Shown here: positions 11,980 through 21,263 of the stretch, one piece after another
How positions within the stretch are numbered: position 1 is the first letter of the stretch
Layout: each line of letters opens with the position of its first letter
Source of the DNA: Beverwykella pulmonaria
Lineage: Eukaryota; Ascomycota; Dothideomycetes; Pleosporales; Melanommataceae
Assembly (NCBI GenBank): GCA_001599595.1
Contig: BCHH01000005.1
Coordinates: 520,608 to 584,607 of the forward strand
DNA: 64,000 nt
Reading direction: 5' to 3'
Program-made: the position numbers and the translations under genes
Notes under the pieces: generated by a model
What the model was told of the DNA's origin: nothing
Databases searched by the model: none
Seen by the model: the letters and a program-made list of their open reading frames with translations, nothing else

Positions 11980-13733
11980 AGTTCCGGCAAAACATCACAA
12001 ACATACAGACAATGCCAATCCCAATTCCTCTTTTCGTTGGGTTAACATTTCATTTTGGTACTGTGCGTGTGTGAGAGAGTTACATAAGATTAGGAGGGAT
12101 ACTGGCCTTTGTGCATTAGTCTGCCCTGTGTACAGAAATATTAGAAGCATTTATCCCAATTCGATTGACGGTCGCGTCTCTTATATCTCTATTTGAAGCG
12201 CTGTACACCTGCTTTCTAGTCTCCTCTCTGATCTTATGTCTTTGATCGACATGTACAGAGTACCATTTTATCTCTACTTCACATCCTCTATCAGCTCTGA
12301 AGTTTCCATTTCAAAGCGATGTCATGTGTTTCGTGAAGGAATGAACCCGGTTACACGCGCTGCAACATCTCGTGAGGCCGGACCCTGAGAATATCGCGTA
12401 ATCATGACACATTACGCAACAACAACTCCCTGTTTTGACTGGTATCTACGCATGCTTGAGAAGGAGCAGGAGCAGTTTCCATAGTCTTTCCCTCTGCTGA
12501 TATTTTCTTCGGTTATCTCGATGTGATCCTTGGGCATTTCACCTCAATTCTGCCCATTAGATGTTCTCTGACAAATAGCACCACCATGTAGGTGTCTAGC
12601 TTTACATCGCTAAATCTGGAGCACTTCTCGTACTAAGTCCTAAGGGTTTCTACTAGATTATGTATCTTGGGCGGTCGCGGGTAGGTGAGGTGCTCCAAAC
12701 GTCTTCATTTCTTCCGCCTCATACTTGCTATCCTCTCTCTTTCTTGTTTTAGATCTCTTCCTCCTATCACCACAACCTTGTTGTGCGTATCATCTAAGAC
12801 ATATCTACAGCCGCAGAGATAGAAATATGTGTGTTTTGAACTCAGACTTTATTAGCAATTCTATCAGCACATAAAATTGTCTAAACCACCTTCCTCTTCA
12901 ACGCCGCACCCCACCCCATCCATCTGTCAACTTCGGCTTTCCTCGTGGCAGCTTAAGGTCGGCAGTGGCAAGGCTCGCTGACGGACCACACCATCCGCGG
13001 CCGATCTGAATCCACGCAATACAAGACCCGAGTGACAAAATATACAGACTCTGCTGACAATGTTGCCGGCCGCGGCCTGGGAGTCCGGAATGGGTTGCTA
13101 GGTGCAGTACTATTTCAATCCAACACGACATTATAATCACACCCTATGAATCATCACTCGCTTTCAACGGGGGGACAGTGAACACTTGGACTGTGCCATG
13201 TCCATCTCACCTCCAAGAGTCCAAAGACTAGGCTGCAAGCTGCCAAGCACATTTCACTTTAATAACACCGACGGAAACGAGGCAAAATTCGTATCCTGCA
13301 TTACATGCCAACTTGTTCTCCCACAGACAGCGATGTGGGAAGGGGTTTCTAATCGAGAATCGAATTCTGAGAGAGCGGCTGCGGATAATAACTCGAACAC
13401 CTTTTTGCTGCTGCTTTGCAATTTTTTAACCTTCTGTTGCATTTTTTAGGGACTTTCATTCGAAGGAGATGGCGGATATAGATAGGGAAACTGATGGTAG
13501 AGATGTTGCTTAGTTGATAGACAAGGAAGAGTACAAAATGCCTTCATATTTGTGGTACACGTGTACCTGTGTACACCCTCTGAAACTATGGCTACCAAAC
13601 CAATGTGTCTAGTCCTACGATATCGTACAAAGGCTCGCTGTCTGGGGTGTTCTTATTGTCAACAATGCCATTGCATTGTGAGGGCGTCGCGGCCCAATTT
13701 GTTTGAGCATTTTCTTTCCACCGGAAGAATACT
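11980..13733. other. Intergenic, no supported gene
   Basis: The 3' flanks of COX5 and APC15, which converge here, over about 1.75 kb. T-rich and C/T-rich stretches are present, and scattered short frames have no recognisable content. No tRNA was recognised. Confidence 0.4.
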
Positions 13734-14666
13734 TCAACCGCCTCTTGGAGCCCGAGGACCTATGATCCTCGATCGCAGAGAATCCCTCGCAGCAGCAGGA
13801 GAGCTCCGCAGAAACGAGCTGCCGTCCAACATACTGCTTCCCTCGAGCGTGATGCTACTCCTATTACCCCGTCCACTTCTTATACCGGAGCTTCGTCGTC
13901 CCCAGCTTCGTCGCCCCGAGCTTCGCCGTCCCGACGTGCGTCTTCCAGAGCTCGGGGCAGGGCCGCGGCTCATATCCCCCTCGCCCTCCGAGCTGGAGTC
14001 CTCCAGCTCTGAATCAGTGTGCTCGTAGCTTCCCGCTTCAGGAACATCATCGTCCAGGTCGCGCTCGTCTTGCAGTACACCCGCCATCTCTGCTTCTTCC
14101 CTCTCGAGCATGTGCTCCACCTCAGCGGCGGCTATGCTGCCTTCCAGGATGCTGTCTTCATTGAATGTCATGTTGCCCGTGTGGCCTCCCAAAACACTCG
14201 TGTCTCCCTCGTCCGCTTCTGTCGCGTCATCGTCCGATGCAGAGACTTCGCTCGTGTCGGCCTCGGCTTCAGGAACTTCATCGTCCAGATCCCTCTCTCC
14301 TTCCATCATCTCTTCGTCGTCGCCTTCCGCGCGAGCTTCCTCGTTGGCGGCATCCTGCTGTGCAGCCGCGAGATCGAGGAGCACTTGCTCTCGCCTGGCG
14401 AGAATTTCTTGCTCCTCGCGCTCGGCGGCCTCGTCCATAGTGGCTTGGTACGTCTTCGCGACGCCTGGTGGGCGAATCCATCCTGCGCCGAAGCGCCGCA
14501 CATTCAGTTTGCGCTGGTCGATTAGGTTCTCGTCGGCAGAGAGCGCAGATAGGAGAGAGCGCGAGGAGCCGGGGTGCTGGCCATGACGGGAGTTTGGCCG
14601 GCGCTGGTTGTTGGCCGACTGGTTCTGTGGGTCGGTTGAGGGTGTATCGAAGTAAGTGTTGCTCAT
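13734..14666 (-). CDS. APC15: Anaphase-promoting complex subunit 15 (Apc15-like)
   Basis: Single exon, 310 residues, ATG at 14666 and TGA at 13734. The conserved block lies near residues 50-90: LNVRRFGAGWIRPPGVAKTY followed by DEAAEREEQEILARREQ, typical of fungal Apc15. This small APC/C subunit helps the ubiquitin ligase turn over mitotic checkpoint complex. The rest is low complexity and acidic, with the segment RDLDD[ED]VPEA present twice (about residues 124 and 202). A basic Ser/Gly/Arg repeat follows (SGRRSSGRRSWGRRSSG), ending with RIIGPRAPRGG. The repeats are the likely fast-evolving part. No intron is needed. Confidence 0.85.
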   Translation of the reverse strand: MSNTYFDTPSTDPQNQSANNQRRPNSRHGQHPGSSRSLLSALSADENLIDQRKLNVRRFGAGWIRPPGVAKTYQATMDEAAEREEQEILARREQVLLDLAAAQQDAANEEARAEGDDEEMMEGERDLDDEVPEAEADTSEVSASDDDATEADEGDTSVLGGHTGNMTFNEDSILEGSIAAAEVEHMLEREEAEMAGVLQDERDLDDDVPEAGSYEHTDSELEDSSSEGEGDMSRGPAPSSGRRTSGRRSSGRRSWGRRSSGIRSGRGNRSSITLEGSSMLDGSSFLRSSPAAARDSLRSRIIGPRAPRGG

Positions 14667-15520
14667 GCGGTGTGAGGGCCAGAGGATGGCATCCTAGTAG
14701 AGTTAGCATGGTTGTGGAGCATGCAGCTTCTAAGAGAAGCTTCAGAAGAGCTTCAGAGCATCAAGCATCCGCGGCGCGGAGCTCGAAACATGGGTGCGGC
14801 GGGTGTTTGTTTACAGCATGTTTTAGGGTCAACTTACTGCTCGTGGCGTGATGAGCGGGAGGGACAGCATGGCTGCTGAATATCTGTACCGGGTCTTCCT
14901 CGTGAGAATATGCTCCCAGGTTCAGAGGGAGCTTCTTTGCGTGAAGCGCGTTGCTCGATGACGGCATGGGTAGTCGGCGGGGAGCATAGTGAGACGCCAA
15001 GACACACCCATAGGGACCGGGCTGCCAAGGACGAGCCCTGCTGAGGCATTCGACCAATGGCATGGCCCCCGCCCTGAACGTGTGCATTCACTCCCTCCTG
15101 CATCCACCCATGAACCAACAGCGCCCAAAGGAGGTGCGTAGAGTGTCAAAGGTAAGCCCGGGCCAGGCGCGATAGTCAAGTTAAGTGAATACCTTTTATT
15201 GCCACCCGTATGCTGTCTCTCTCTGCTCTGTTGTTGTCTTTTCTACTTCAGCCAGCACTCGTTCGCACTTTCTTTTGAGAGAAAGCCACTATATTGTGCA
15301 ATATCGAGGCTCCACTGCGTATTTGACTTCCTTTTCTCAACCCGCGGAACGCTTCTCCCGCCTCCCGCTCTTGTCAACGTCGTTATCGTCCACTTCGCAG
15401 TGTGCATCTTCAATCGTTCATCTACAGCGCTACCATTGCTCTTGAGCATCGCCGAGAGCATCGCCCACTGCGCCACCACTCCACCGACATCATCACCACG
15501 TCCAGTCGCATCTCGCCATC
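14667..15520. other. Divergent 5' region between APC15 and a small secreted candidate
   Basis: The 5' flank of both neighbours. The open frames are short and overlapping on both strands. C/T-rich tracts near 15350-15510 read on the plus strand look like a leader for the gene starting at 15521. Confidence 0.4.
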
Positions 15521-15878
15521 ATGAAGCTCCTCACAACCGCTGCCTTCACGGCCGTCTTTGCCCTCACTTCAGCATTCCCACACCACCGCCAAGCTCCCTC
15601 GCTAACTGAAGACCCTCTTGAAATGCCACTACACACTACGGCTCTCATGGCGGGAGCTGCTTGGGACTTGACCTACAGCGCTACTGCAACACGCTCCGTG
15701 ACTACAACTGTCGCTCCGCCGAACCCGACGAGTGCGAAGGTGCAATACGAGCTGTAGACGCTGACCGAACGGGTGAACGGACCGAAAGGACGTTCATTTA
15801 TATCATACGTCCGTGCAGCGTGTGCAGAACGTACACTGACTTGACAAGCGTCCCGCAGGATGGCCTTGCGAGGAGTAA
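15521..15878 (+). CDS. Candidate small secreted cysteine-rich protein, frame disrupted or unresolved
   Basis: The ATG at 15521 starts a clear signal peptide (MKLLTTAAFTAVFALTSAFP). In this frame the product is 78 residues ending at 15757 with a Thr/Ser/Pro tail and no Cys. From 15622 a second frame runs over the same DNA and reads like a secreted effector: HYGSHGGSCLGLDLQRYC, NTLRDYNCRSAEPDEC. A GTGCAA donor at 15740 and a CTGAC...CCGCAG acceptor ending at 15858 would close it as ECEGWPCEE then TAA at 15876. No intron was found that links the signal peptide to the Cys frame, because the only GT is inside the hydrophobic core. Either the 78-residue frame is right, or one base has been lost or gained. 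No family is recognised. Confidence 0.45.
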
Positions 15879-16299
15879 GTTACGATTACTGCTAGATGGA
15901 TACCCTATTTATTGCATGGCGCACTGGGCGAGGAGTATTGGAGTTTGGGAATGGGTTGTATTCAGGTTACTGGTGTACCTATTGTAGTACCAGAAAGCTT
16001 TGATGGAGGTGTGACTACCACCTATCTCAAAAGGAATCGAATACATTTAAGCTTACATGTCTACCTCTCGTCCAACCGCTGCACCAAGACGTGTAGCTAT
16101 CAAAGTCCACTGGCCTGGCTGTTCCTAAACCCCTTCTCCTACCGTAAATCACCCTACCGTTCCTCGGGTTTTCCAACTCCCACTTATCTCCCGGCTCTCA
16201 TCGTCATCCTTGTGCCCCCTACACCCCAATCGACGCTCTCAAAAATGCCCGCCTCCCAATACACACGCGCCCACTCCTTCCTATCCTCCCTTCCAAGCC
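15879..16299. other. Intergenic, no supported gene
   Basis: C/T-rich sequence downstream of the small secreted candidate. No frame of note is seen. Confidence 0.35.
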
Positions 16300-17275
16300 C
16301 TAGTCCGACCACCGCAGGCCTAGTCTACGCGTCCAGCTCTCCAGATTCAGATTCGAGCAGAAAGTCTCGCGTCTGAGCTCAAACTCGCACATGTCATCCA
16401 CAACGCGCTGCAACTGCCATAACCGAACCCACTTTTCGCCCTCGCTCTCCAGCCCCACCTCTGGAAGCATGTAGAGGTAGGTCATTACGGTACTTGGCAC
16501 ATTGTGTATCCGCACTTTCCCTATCACCCAGTACGGCCTTCGCGAGCGATTTCCGTGCGGAGTTAGAAGACTCGCAATCCGTTTCTGATTCTGCTAGCGG
16601 GGCCTTGGACACAGGACGTCCGGTCCCGATCGGCGTGTGCCGACTGAAGGCTTTGGGCGGGAAGCTCTGATCTGTGAGCTGGACGTAGAGCTGGGCTACA
16701 GGTTGATGGGTGATGGGAGGCCTGGAGGGTGTCGAGGGGTGGGGAGAAGATCAGAAGATTTTGCAGAGTGAGGACTGGGTAGATGATGCTGAGAGAGTGA
16801 CGGGGTCGTAGAAGGGGTTCGCGTTGGCGATGTCATTGTCGTTGCCGTCGGTGACGATGAGGGACTCACTGTGGACATCGAGAAGTGTATCCACGGACAT
16901 TGTGGCAATCGCGAAGGTGCCTCGATGTAATGAGAATAATTCTACAAAGGGCAGGGTGTTGGTAGTGATAAATGAGCAGACGATCTTGGCTATGCAGTGT
17001 TCGTTGAAGGCGAAGATTGACTGTGAGCAGAGATGGAGGAGGAGAGGAAGAGGAGAGAAAGAAAGGATGTAAGAATAGGCTGAGATAATTAAAGGGAACG
17101 AAGATTACTGTATAGAATAAGAACAACAATAAGAACAGTGGCAAATCTCTGCTGAGGAGTGGTTAGTGTAAAGGTGTATACTTCACCATCACCGCGGTGA
17201 GAATCAGAGAGGGCTTGGGAGCTAGACATAGAAATTGACTAGGGCTCTGTATTGGGGTTATAGGGATATATGCTT
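16300..17275 (-). pseudogene. Protein-like frames on the minus strand, unresolved or decayed gene
   Basis: Several neighbouring minus-strand frames look coding but no intron chain was found that joins them. From an ATG near 17271: MSSSQALSDSHRGDGEVYTF then a hydrophobic FATVLIVVLILYS. From about 17020 to 16755: SIFAFNEHCIAKIVCSF, NTLPFVELFSLHRGTFAIAT, LLDVHSESLIVTDGNDND, ending in a stop. From about 16700: AQLYVQLTDQSFPPKAFSRH. From about 16510: VPSTVMTYLYMLPEVGLESE, RVVDDMCEFELRRETFC. The order is right for one gene, but the frame shifts between segments are not all explained by GT-AG introns. It may be a multi-exon gene with unusual junctions or a pseudogene. No family is recognised. Confidence 0.3.
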
Positions 17276-17459
17276 CATACGCAGAATTAGCATGTCGACT
17301 TCCAAATCAAGAGTATCCGCACGATGGTTACATCTCGATGCACTTCTATGATCCGGGCATTCACAGTCTCGCACAAACGACACACACATCACAACGGACA
17401 TTTGAAGGAATTGAAAATCCAGTCTCGATTCCTTGTTCCCTGACGGTAATATACAATGC

Positions 17460-18076
17460 TCAATGCGACGCGAAGATGTTGCGTTTCCGCAGATGAACCT
17501 GCTCCTCGCCCTTGGGCGTATCTGGTATCGTCTTTTCCAATTTCTGTCATAATCAGCACTGAATCCAAAGGGAAGAGTCTTGGTGCTCATACCAGCTTGT
17601 CGAACACACACTTGTTAAGCCTGCGCTCTTCCGACCGACAGTTCCACAGCTGCTGATTGTGGTTCTCTAGACACTGCCAATGGACGCGGAACTCGGACAG
17701 ACAGTTCTCATTGATGTCCTTGATCCTTCCATGCTCGTCAGTCATCATTCCATCAAATGTGCACGGGACCTCCTACACGCTGGCGGCACATCTAGTAACC
17801 TTGCGCCCTTCCTTCATGCACTCCAGCTCGCCCCGGCCGTTCGCCTCGGTCTTGCACATCATGTAGTCATCATTGAAGGCTTTGCAGCGCGCACCGATGA
17901 AGAAGGAGGCACTGAGAAGAGGCGCAGAGCTCGCTCCGATCTCCTTGACCTTGGGGATGTCGTCGGGAAGAGGGGTGGTATCGATGAGGGCCTGCTGGTT
18001 AAATCTGGGTCAAATTAGCTCACAATCCTCGCCGGAGAGCGCTAGAATGTACGTGCCTGGGTTGGCGTGCCGACAT
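17460..18076 (-). CDS. nuo-20.8: NADH:ubiquinone oxidoreductase 20.8-kDa subunit (NDUFA8/PGIV family)
   Basis: Four exons, 18076-18057, 18004-17777, 17725-17593 and 17543-17460, give 154 residues. It is an accessory subunit of respiratory complex I on the intermembrane-space side. The protein starts MSARQPRFNQQALIDTTPLP and continues SAPLLSASFFIGARCKAFND. The paired Cys spacing of this CHCH-type family is intact: RCKAFNDDYMMCK, ECMKEGRKVTRC, NCLSEFRVHWQC and NCRSEERRLNKC. It ends LRKRNIFASH. The first intron as modelled (18005-18056) has a GC donor (GCACGT after AG), which preserves the family residues FNQQ. A canonical GTACAT donor three bases on, paired with the next AG, also keeps frame but deletes FNQQ. 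The gene is divergent from the nucleoporin gene with 358 bp between start codons. Confidence 0.93.
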
Positions 18077-18434
18077 GTTGAGTGTGAGGTGCCAATGGCG
18101 GAACGGCTGCTCCCAAAGTGAATTGACGGTGGAGCGCGGGCGAGTTGAGGTTGGATTGGGTTTCTCGGCAAACTCCGCGCTGAGGCCGGCGGAGCTTGGA
18201 CAAGGTTTCTTTTCAGGACAACACGAACCCTCACGCTGCGTTCCTCGCAATCGCTGCCAACAACTCGTGCCAACCGTTCTGTCACTTTCATCTTCTCACT
18301 CATAGCAAATACGAGCTCCTTCGACCCTTTTCCCGGTCTTGCGACACCTCGTTCGCCGTCCTGCGCGTCTCGGAAAGCGCGTTCGTATACAGCTTTCTAC
18401 GCCTAAACATCACTGGTGTGTCTCTCATCGAAAA
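18077..18434. promoter_or_regulatory. Shared promoter region of the complex I subunit and nucleoporin genes
   Basis: The two ATGs face away from each other across 358 bp, so promoters and leaders of both must lie here. No specific factor site is claimed. Confidence 0.45.
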
Positions 18435-19715
18435 ATGGCGTTCTCTGGCTTTGGAAGCAGTCTTGGGGGTGGTGAGAGGAAGACAGGCACGCTCTTTGGC
18501 AGTACAACGGCGCCTCCAGGAGGCCTCTTTGCCGGCACGCAGCAGCAAACTACCCAACAGCCCGTCTCAAGTCTCTTCAACTCAACCGCTGCGCCATTTG
18601 GAGCATCACAGCAACAGAATATGAGGTCTAGTCTTTTCAACCAGCCCCAGCAACAACAACAGCAGCAGCAGCCGATGAATAACAGCATCTTTGGGGGAAG
18701 CCTGCAGCCGGCACCGACACTGAATCCCGCCCAACAACAGTCGATGCAGCAATCACAGCAAGGACTTCCACAGCTCCGGCAGAGTGTCAACTCCCCTTAC
18801 CCGAACACTTCAGTAAACGGGCAAAGTAAGCCTGGCATGCTCCTGTTCCTTGCGCAAGGTCTAGCTAACTCGTCTTCCAGGGGAGAAATCAGTCAAAGAC
18901 CAAATGCAAGTCATACATGACAAATGGGACCCGAAGAATCCTGCCTGTGCATTCGAGCACTACTTCTACAATTCCGTGGACCCCGACAAAGTACCCTTCT
19001 ACGGGCCTCAAGCGCACGAGGACGAGAGGAAGTGGGAAGAGGCGCTGTCAAACAAGCCTAGCGCAGGCTCCATCCCCGTGCTTGCCCGCGGATTCGAGGA
19101 TATAGCAGCCCGCGTCCAATACCAGAACATGGCCGTGTCAGCCCTCCAGACTCGCCTACATGAGATCAACACGAGCCTCGCACTGATGAAGAACGCGCAT
19201 GACCTGGACCGTGAGTCACGCATAAACGAGGCCAAACGGAAACACATCATCTTCACACAACGGACGCTGGCGCTGGCGACTAAGGTGCAGATTCTCAGGA
19301 ATAGAGGTTACGACATGGACCAAGCAGAAGAAGGACTGAAGAAGAAGCTCATCGAGCTGGAGAAGAAGACGTTCGATCCTTTACTTGGGGGCAGGCAAGA
19401 AGAGATTTGGGCGCGGATGTCTGGCGTGAGAGAACGCGCTCGCATACTGCAGGAGGAGACCGAGCGGCTGGGCAAGACCATGGAGAGCCAGCAAAATGGT
19501 GAATTATTGTCCGGGGACGACCAGAAGCAGCTGGAGAAGGTAAATTCTTCCAGAAATTCTTTCTTCATCTTGCGAATGCTAATATGTACTAGCTCCTGAA
19601 AGACTACGATAAGCAACTCGAGCATCTGAAGAAGTGGGTCGACGATACAAAACAGGAGTACGAGGAGTGGGAGACGGCGAAGAAGCCAACGAAGGCCAAT
19701 GGTGGTGCGAGGTGA
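18435..19715 (+). CDS. NUP54: Nucleoporin NUP54/NUP57 family
   Basis: Three exons, 18435-18825, 18881-19539 and 19593-19715, give 390 residues. It is part of the central channel (NSP1/NUP49/NUP57-type) complex of the nuclear pore. Residues 1-130 are a disordered FG region with GFGSSLGG, TLFGST, GGLFAG, SLFN, IFGGS and poly-Gln (from a CAACAACAACAGCAG tract near 18650). The structured part starts at IHDKWDPKNPACAFEHYFYN, then DPDKVPFYGP, the conserved entry to the Nup54 helical domain. Coiled coils follow: MAVSALQTRLHEINTSL, LATKVQILRNRGYDMD and LEKLLKDYDKQLEHLKKWVD. Family proteins are usually 400-550 residues, so the FG region is short. Confidence 0.92.
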
Positions 19716-20178
19716 CAGGAATTGGCCGCGTGTATGATTAATAGTTAGGGTTAGAGAGTCGATTTGGCGAGAGCCTTAGCATATTCGGGGGAAAATAAGG
19801 GAACGCTAGTCCAAATCGTATGGCATTGAATCAGAGCGCTGCATTTTCGAGCGCACACAGAGATCTTTCCAGGCCCAGGTGTCAAAAGCGAGATAGATAT
19901 CGGCTTGCATTCCCGTTATGTAGGATACTTGGTGCACAGGAGAGGACTGATATTCACAAAGCTTGGATTCTCTATAGCCGTCGATCTTTTCGTATAGAGT
20001 CTGAAGCGCACAATGCCCGCCCATTTCGCTGAGATGTATACATATATACATGATTCTTCTCCTCTCCTTCTCGTGGCATATGTCCGCCTCTAATGTTACA
20101 TTTGTGTACCTATGTTTCAATATGGCTTTATGGGCCACCGACTAGAGTATTGGGATTCGTAAATAGTATTCGCTTCAA
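19716..20178. other. Convergent 3' region between nucleoporin and TOM5
   Basis: The 3' flanks of two convergent genes. Overlapping frames on both strands (70 and 110 codons) have no recognisable content. Confidence 0.4.
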
Positions 20179-20545
20179 CTACACGAACTTCTGCGCAAAC
20201 TCAACGAGGTGAGGAGCTATGATTGTGTTAGCATTGAACTTCCAACTCCTCCTGGGTGCTGCTTTGCCATATCCACATTCGTAAGCCGGGAATCCTTACA
20301 AAAGTACAACACCACGCACGCGGCAGCCGTCCACTTGATATCCGACGCCGTCTTGGCCTCGGCCTCCTGTTCATCTCATCAGTAACAATTCCTCTAATTC
20401 TCCGAGACGGAATCTGGGCGTACGGCGAGCTCGGCTTTGCTGGGGGGCGGTGGTGCTGTGCCGATGTTAGCTTCTAGTCTCAATCCCAATTTTACTAATT
20501 CCGGGTTTGAATACGTGCGGCAGGGAACTTACGGCCTCCGAACAT
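20179..20545 (-). CDS. TOM5: Mitochondrial outer-membrane translocase subunit TOM5
   Basis: A 49-residue protein split over four exons: 20545-20533, 20455-20424, 20366-20300, 20216-20179. The introns of 77, 57 and 83 nt have GTAAGT, GTACGC and GTAAGG donors, and CTAAC-type branch points precede the first and last acceptors. The spliced protein begins MFGGPPPPPSKAELAEAEAK and continues TASDIKWTAAACVVLYFSPH, then LVEFAQKFV. This is the plan of fungal Tom5: a short, acidic cytosolic N-terminus with MFGG(P)n, then a single C-terminal membrane helix that anchors it in the TOM complex. All phases close exactly. Because the longest exon is only 67 nt, it is invisible to length-based ORF calling. Confidence 0.88.
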
Positions 20546-21263
20546 TGTTATTTTTTCTAAGGTAAGTGTATAGGAATGGGTATTGGAAGTTGGAGAATGC
20601 AGGCGCGAAGTGACGTTGTCGCAGGAAAAGTTTGGGAATTATTGTGGATGTCGGCGATTGTGAGATGAGGCGCCGATGTCACGTGTGATGCTGGCTGACA
20701 AGGGTGAGCTCCGAGCCCTTAGAACCCCTGAGCGCTTGCAGGGTACCGTCATTTCTCTCGGGACTAACTAATTACTGTATTCCCTAACATTTCGATCAGC
20801 TCATGGCTTGACGGGGGGTGTGCCGTGTCCAAGCCTAGCGGCGGGGTATTGATGATCGTTGGAGTGAGCCGTTTGTTGTGCGAGGCCGTTGATGCGCCGA
20901 AGTCAACGCTCTGTATCCTTTCATGTTAACCACATTTCTGAACTGATTATGAGTCCAACATCATAATTAAAGGTGTACAGTACCTGTAGCTATCTTCGAT
21001 GTAGCCCTATGTGCTACTACTAGCAGATTCCATCCCACAGCCACAATTGTTTCAAAACCCTGCAAGCCACTTACCTTTCAGCTGAGCCTCCGCAGTTCGT
21101 TTTGTATCCAACCCGAAATCCTATTGGCGAAATCATCACCGAGTACTACCAAGCTTTGCATGGCAGATCGACAAGTCATCATTAACCTACTTAAAGATCT
21201 CATCAGCTCCCCTACTTCGTTCTTCCCGGTTACTAACCTTGTCATTCGTTTTCCAGCCTCATC
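20546..21263. promoter_or_regulatory. Divergent promoter region of TOM5 and the GH55 gene
   Basis: 718 bp separate two diverging start codons. No repeat or gene is seen. The last 60 bases before the GH55 start are C/T-rich, as expected for a leader. Confidence 0.4.

Noticed and set aside
17680..18018. Plus-strand frame of 112 codons
   Set aside because: Antisense shadow of the complex I subunit exons.
18640..18680. CAA/CAG tract as a separate microsatellite feature
   Set aside because: It encodes the poly-Gln of the nucleoporin and is described there.
20050..20080. TCTCCTTCTCGTGG resembling a MITE-like arm
   Set aside because: No partner arm or interior similarity within 200 bp.
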